Part shown: positions 4,813-7,592 of the stretch, piece by piece | Numbering within the stretch: position 1 is the first letter of the stretch | Layout: each line of letters begins with the position of its first letter | Assembly (NCBI GenBank): GCA_021780055.1 | Contig: JAJXZM010000181.1 | Location: 1-7,592 of the forward strand | From: Acidobacteriota bacterium | GTDB lineage: Bacteria > Acidobacteriota > Terriglobia > UBA7540 | Length of the DNA stretch: 7,592 nt | Direction of reading: 5' to 3' | Notes under the pieces: model-generated | The model's input: only the letters and a program-made list of their open reading frames with translations | Told to the model about the DNA's origin: nothing | Databases searched by the model: none | Program-made: the position numbers and the translations under genes

Positions 4813-6267
4813 ATGAGATTCTTACGCACTCTTAACGTCATTATCATACTTATCTGCCTGTGGCTGGTAGTTGCCGCGCCGAAACCTACTCTGACCGAAT
4901 CTCAGGCAGCGGGCAAAGGTTCTTTCCCCACGATCATTTTTGTTGAGGCCCCCACGGTATCCCCAGGCGGACTGACGGAGCGTTTCCCGCAGGGAAGCCG
5001 CCTGGTGCGGCTTGCGCCGGGTGGCCCGTCCTCTTCTGTTTCTGATCTGACTCCAGGATTTTTCGCTGCGGCTGATCCACGAGTTTCATTTGATGCCTCG
5101 CACGTCCTCTTTGCCGGACAAAAGACACGCGGGGCGCGATGGCAAATCTGGGAAATGAATGCCGATGGTTCCGGCCAGCGGCAGCTTACCGAGTGCCCGG
5201 CGGATTGCGTTCAGCCCGCCTACCTGCCGCGAAACCAGATTGTCTTTACGATGCTGACGGGAAAAGGAACCCGGCAAACCTCGGCCGTCTATGTATCTCA
5301 AGAGAACGGCTCCGGCGCTCATGCCATCACATTTGGCCCGGGAAATTATCGGGTTGAAACGGTTCTTGCCAGCGGGCGCATTCTTGTCTCGGCCAGGACA
5401 ATGCTCGTATCCGGCAGCCAGGGCAGTGAATCCCGCATGTTTTACACACTGCGGCCGGACGGTTCGGGTCTCAGCCCATTCAGGTGGAACAGCGCGCCGG
5501 ACGCTGTGCGTAGTGCGGCGGTGGAATTGCGCGATGGAACCGTGCTGTTTGTGAAGAAGGCGGACACTGAGGGCCGGTCGATTGGTGGGCAGCTTGCATG
5601 GGTCCGGCCTGGAGCCCTGCACAATTCCGTGATCACGGCCGGCGGCTCCGTTTATGCTTCAGCCCACCCGCTCGATGGAAACCTATTGATCGTGTCCAAG
5701 TCGGATGGCGGCCCGGCGGGGAAATTTGGCCTCTACGTGTTCAATCTTGCGACCAGGAGCGTCGAGAAAACGATCTACCGCAATGCCAAATTCTCGGGCA
5801 TTGACGCTGTGCCGCTTGAGCCACGTCCTGCTCCGCTTTATTACTGGACTATTCTCCACCCGGATCGTGACTACGGACGCATTGTTTGCCTGAACTCTTA
5901 CCTGTCGGCCGATGCGCCGCATGGGCGTCTGGCGGGACACATTGCGCAGGTGCGCGTGATTGCGCTTCAACCGGACCACCATACCGAACGAATTCTTGGC
6001 CAGGCCCCGGTGGAAAGCGACGGCTCTTTTTATATCAAGGTTCCTGCAGACCACCCTATCCGGTTTGAATTGCTGAGCGCACAGGGTGCTGTGATCCATA
6101 TGCAAAAGAGCTGGATCTGGGCGCGCACGGGTGAAGATGTCCCCTGCCTGGGCTGCCATGAAAGCAAGGCCCTGGCGCCGCCAGACCGCTGGCCACTGGC
6201 ATTGAAACGTTCCGACGCGCCGATTCCCGTCGGAGTGCCTTCGAGTCAGCAATCAGTAAAACACTGA
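4813..6267 (+). CDS. Exported PD40-type beta-propeller with single heme c motif, HzsA-related
   Basis: A 484-residue protein with a Sec-type signal or N-terminal anchor (MRFLRTLNVIIILICLWLVVAA split here as MRFLRTLN and IIILICLWLVVAA, residues 1-22), so it acts outside the inner membrane. Residues about 38-335 look like TolB/PD40 beta-propeller blades, for example DPRVSFDASHVLFAG (88-102), QIWEMNADGSGQRQLT (111-126) and MFYTLRPDGSGLS (209-221). Residues about 375-450 (RVIALQPD, ESDGSFYIKVPADHPIRFEL, QKSWIWARTGE) resemble the middle domain of the hydrazine synthase alpha subunit. They lead into CLGCH (C445, C448, H449), a covalent heme c site, then ESKALAPP. The assignment to HzsA-related proteins is from memory of the family pattern. 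True hydrazine synthesis is very unlikely, since only one heme is present and no other hzs subunit is seen. ATG 4813 was chosen for the signal peptide; its ribosome site is weak. The stop is 7 bases before the next gene. Confidence 0.8.
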   Translation: MRFLRTLNVIIILICLWLVVAAPKPTLTESQAAGKGSFPTIIFVEAPTVSPGGLTERFPQGSRLVRLAPGGPSSSVSDLTPGFFAAADPRVSFDASHVLFAGQKTRGARWQIWEMNADGSGQRQLTECPADCVQPAYLPRNQIVFTMLTGKGTRQTSAVYVSQENGSGAHAITFGPGNYRVETVLASGRILVSARTMLVSGSQGSESRMFYTLRPDGSGLSPFRWNSAPDAVRSAAVELRDGTVLFVKKADTEGRSIGGQLAWVRPGALHNSVITAGGSVYASAHPLDGNLLIVSKSDGGPAGKFGLYVFNLATRSVEKTIYRNAKFSGIDAVPLEPRPAPLYYWTILHPDRDYGRIVCLNSYLSADAPHGRLAGHIAQVRVIALQPDHHTERILGQAPVESDGSFYIKVPADHPIRFELLSAQGAVIHMQKSWIWARTGEDVPCLGCHESKALAPPDRWPLALKRSDAPIPVGVPSSQQSVKH

Positions 6268-6270
6268 GGA
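6266..6270 (+). promoter_or_regulatory. Ribosome binding site of the CRTAC1-like gene overlapping the upstream stop
   Basis: GAGGA shares its first two bases with the TGA stop of the upstream gene (6265-6267) and lies 4 bases before ATG 6275. This ties translation of the two exported proteins together and supports one transcript. Confidence 0.7.
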
Positions 6271-6274
6271 GCAC

Positions 6275-7592
6275 ATGAGGATTTCTCGACGACAATTGTT
6301 GACGCTGGCTGCCGCTGGCGGACCTCTGTGGGCGGCAGGCAGACTTCTGGGGGCGAACGTTGCTCCGCAGTCTGGGGCTGCACCTGCATTTCCTCAATTT
6401 GTGGATGTTACTGCGAAATCCGGCATCAACTTCAGGCACTCGTTTGGCGAAAAAGAGTTGAGTTCCATCCTTGAAGGAACCGGTTCGGGTTGCGCCTGGT
6501 TTGATTACAACAACGATGGTCTCCTCGACCTTTATGTTGCCAGCGGACGCTACGTCGAGGGCCTCACCAACCACTCCGCTCCGGACGGCATGGACGCGAC
6601 AAACCATCTTTATCGCAACAACGGCGACGGCACTTTTTCGGACGTTACGGCACAGGCCGGCGTGCCGGGAAAAGGGATGGGAACCGGCGTCACCGTGGGC
6701 GACTTTGACAATGATGGTTACCAGGACATTTACGTCACCGGATATAACGTCGCCATTCTATATCACAACAATGGGGATGGGACATTTACTGACGTTACAG
6801 CGGATGCGGGAGTGGAAAATCCTTATTTTGGAGTTGGAGCAGCTTTTCTGGATTATGACCGCGACGGTCATCTTGATCTCTTCGTTGGCAATTATCTGAG
6901 ATTTGTTAATAGCTATCGCCAGTATTACCCCGGCGATCACTACCCGGGCCCGCTCGATTACGACCCTGAATTCAACCGACTCTTCCACAACAACGGGAAT
7001 GGGACCTTTACCGACGTTTCAAAGGATTCCGGGATTGGCAGCCAGGCCGGCCGGGCGATGGGCATCACCGTGGGCGACTACGACAACGACGGCTGGCCGG
7101 ACATTTACGTTGCCAACGACACCATGCCCAGCTACCTCTACCACAACAACCGCAACGGGACGTTCACGAACGTTGCAGTGGAAGTCAACGTTGCCTACGG
7201 CCAGAACGGTGAAGCGACCACAGCGATGGGGCCGATCTTTGGCGACTACGACAATGACGGCTGGCAGGACCTGTTTGTTTCCGATGCCCGTTTCCATCGC
7301 CTGTTCCACAATCCCGGCAAGGCCGGCGGCTTCTTCATGGATGTGACGAATGACGCCGGCGTCAGCGAGGTTTCCGGCCAGTACGTCGGCTGGGGAGACG
7401 GCTTCTTTGATTTCGATAATGACGGATGGAAAGACATCTTCATTGTCAACGGCGGGCTTTCGTGGCTCATTCCCATGGAAAGCGCGCTGCTGCGGAACAA
7501 TGGCAACAAGACGTTTACCGACGTTTCCTTGCACGCCGGAAGCTTTTTTGAAAGAAGGCAGGTCAGCCGGGCTGCGGCCTTTGGCGACTATG
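6275..7592 (+). CDS. Tat-exported CRTAC1-like FG-GAP/VCBS repeat protein (3' end cut by window)
   Basis: The first 439 residues are open to the window edge. The N-terminus has a twin-arginine motif (SRRQLL, residues 4-9), a hydrophobic stretch (LTLAAAGGPLWAAG) and a cleavage region near 27-36, so export by Tat is likely. The mature part starts with the family's F.DVTAKSGINFRHSFG block (42-58). Six calcium-type loops follow: DYNNDGLLD (77-85), DFDNDGYQD (143-151), DYDRDGHLD (193-201), DYDNDGWPD (268-276), DYDNDGWQD (324-332) and DFDNDGWKD (379-387), each followed by a hydrophobic strand such as IYV or LFV. A second recurring element, LYRNNGDGTFSDVT-like, appears near 112, 163, 236, 289 and 406. 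A seventh blade begins at FGDY. Together these predict an integrin-alpha-like propeller. Family members usually end with an ASPIC/UnbV domain, which would lie beyond this window. Its biochemical role is unknown; the tight spacing suggests it works with the preceding cytochrome-like protein. Confidence 0.88.
   Translation, partial: MRISRRQLLTLAAAGGPLWAAGRLLGANVAPQSGAAPAFPQFVDVTAKSGINFRHSFGEKELSSILEGTGSGCAWFDYNNDGLLDLYVASGRYVEGLTNHSAPDGMDATNHLYRNNGDGTFSDVTAQAGVPGKGMGTGVTVGDFDNDGYQDIYVTGYNVAILYHNNGDGTFTDVTADAGVENPYFGVGAAFLDYDRDGHLDLFVGNYLRFVNSYRQYYPGDHYPGPLDYDPEFNRLFHNNGNGTFTDVSKDSGIGSQAGRAMGITVGDYDNDGWPDIYVANDTMPSYLYHNNRNGTFTNVAVEVNVAYGQNGEATTAMGPIFGDYDNDGWQDLFVSDARFHRLFHNPGKAGGFFMDVTNDAGVSEVSGQYVGWGDGFFDFDNDGWKDIFIVNGGLSWLIPMESALLRNNGNKTFTDVSLHAGSFFERRQVSRAAAFGDY

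Noticed and set aside
5086..5622. 178-codon antisense frame within the propeller gene
   Set aside because: It is antisense to a recognisable coding sequence, with no domain, ribosome site or promoter.
4813..6267. Calling this gene hydrazine synthase subunit alpha (hzsA)
   Set aside because: Only the middle-domain-like region and one heme motif are present, there are no hzsB/hzsC neighbours, and the context does not suggest an anammox bacterium; HzsA-related is the most that can be said.
6471..7346. Two Thr-rich plus-strand frames (6471-6899 and 6903-7346)
   Set aside because: They are frame-shifted readings of the repetitive Asp/Asn/Gly codons of the FG-GAP gene.
7019..7534. 171-codon Val-rich minus-strand frame
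   Set aside because: Its repetitive sequence is the reverse complement of the FG-GAP blades; not an independent gene.

Overview
The window looks like a GC-rich chromosomal segment from a Gram-negative bacterium, most likely a member of the Acidobacteriota. That assignment is an inference. It rests on a YidC with a large periplasmic domain and on a secreted gene pair (HzsA-like cytochrome plus CRTAC1-like FG-GAP protein) that I associate with Acidobacteriota and Planctomycetota. No rRNA or other taxonomic marker is present.

Left part, minus strand (about 3590 down to 1): the conserved rpmH-rnpA-yidD-yidC-jag(khpB)-mnmE operon, read right to left and cut off inside mnmE at base 1. It supplies ribosomal protein L34, the RNase P protein, two membrane-insertion factors, a KH/R3H RNA-binding protein and a tRNA U34-modifying GTPase. 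The gene for L34 is only 44 codons long, starts with TTG, and lies inside a longer open frame that continues into rnpA. The three promoter-proximal genes all appear to use non-ATG starts and are joined by overlaps or very short gaps, which suggests translational coupling. dnaA and oriC, often next to rpmH, are not here.

Middle: a divergent intergenic region of about 280 bases with three short inverted repeats, a promoter for the rpmH operon, and a candidate promoter for a plus-strand Crp/Fnr regulator (3838-4527). The regulator has two N-terminal CxxC motifs, a further cysteine aligned with the fourth FNR cluster ligand, and an FNR-type E..SR recognition helix.

Right part, plus strand: a 285-base intergenic region holds an FNR-box-like dyad, a second nested inverted repeat and a GC-rich leader hairpin. 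Two tightly spaced genes for exported proteins follow. The first is a PD40-type beta-propeller with a C-terminal single heme c motif (CLGCH), resembling the hydrazine synthase alpha-subunit-related family. The second is a Tat-signal CRTAC1-like protein with six calcium-type DxDxDG blades before the window ends. The most interesting proposal is that the Fe-S/FNR-type regulator controls this exported cytochrome/propeller pair in response to oxygen, NO or redox state. The regulator's position, its predicted DNA specificity and the dyad support this, but it is not shown.
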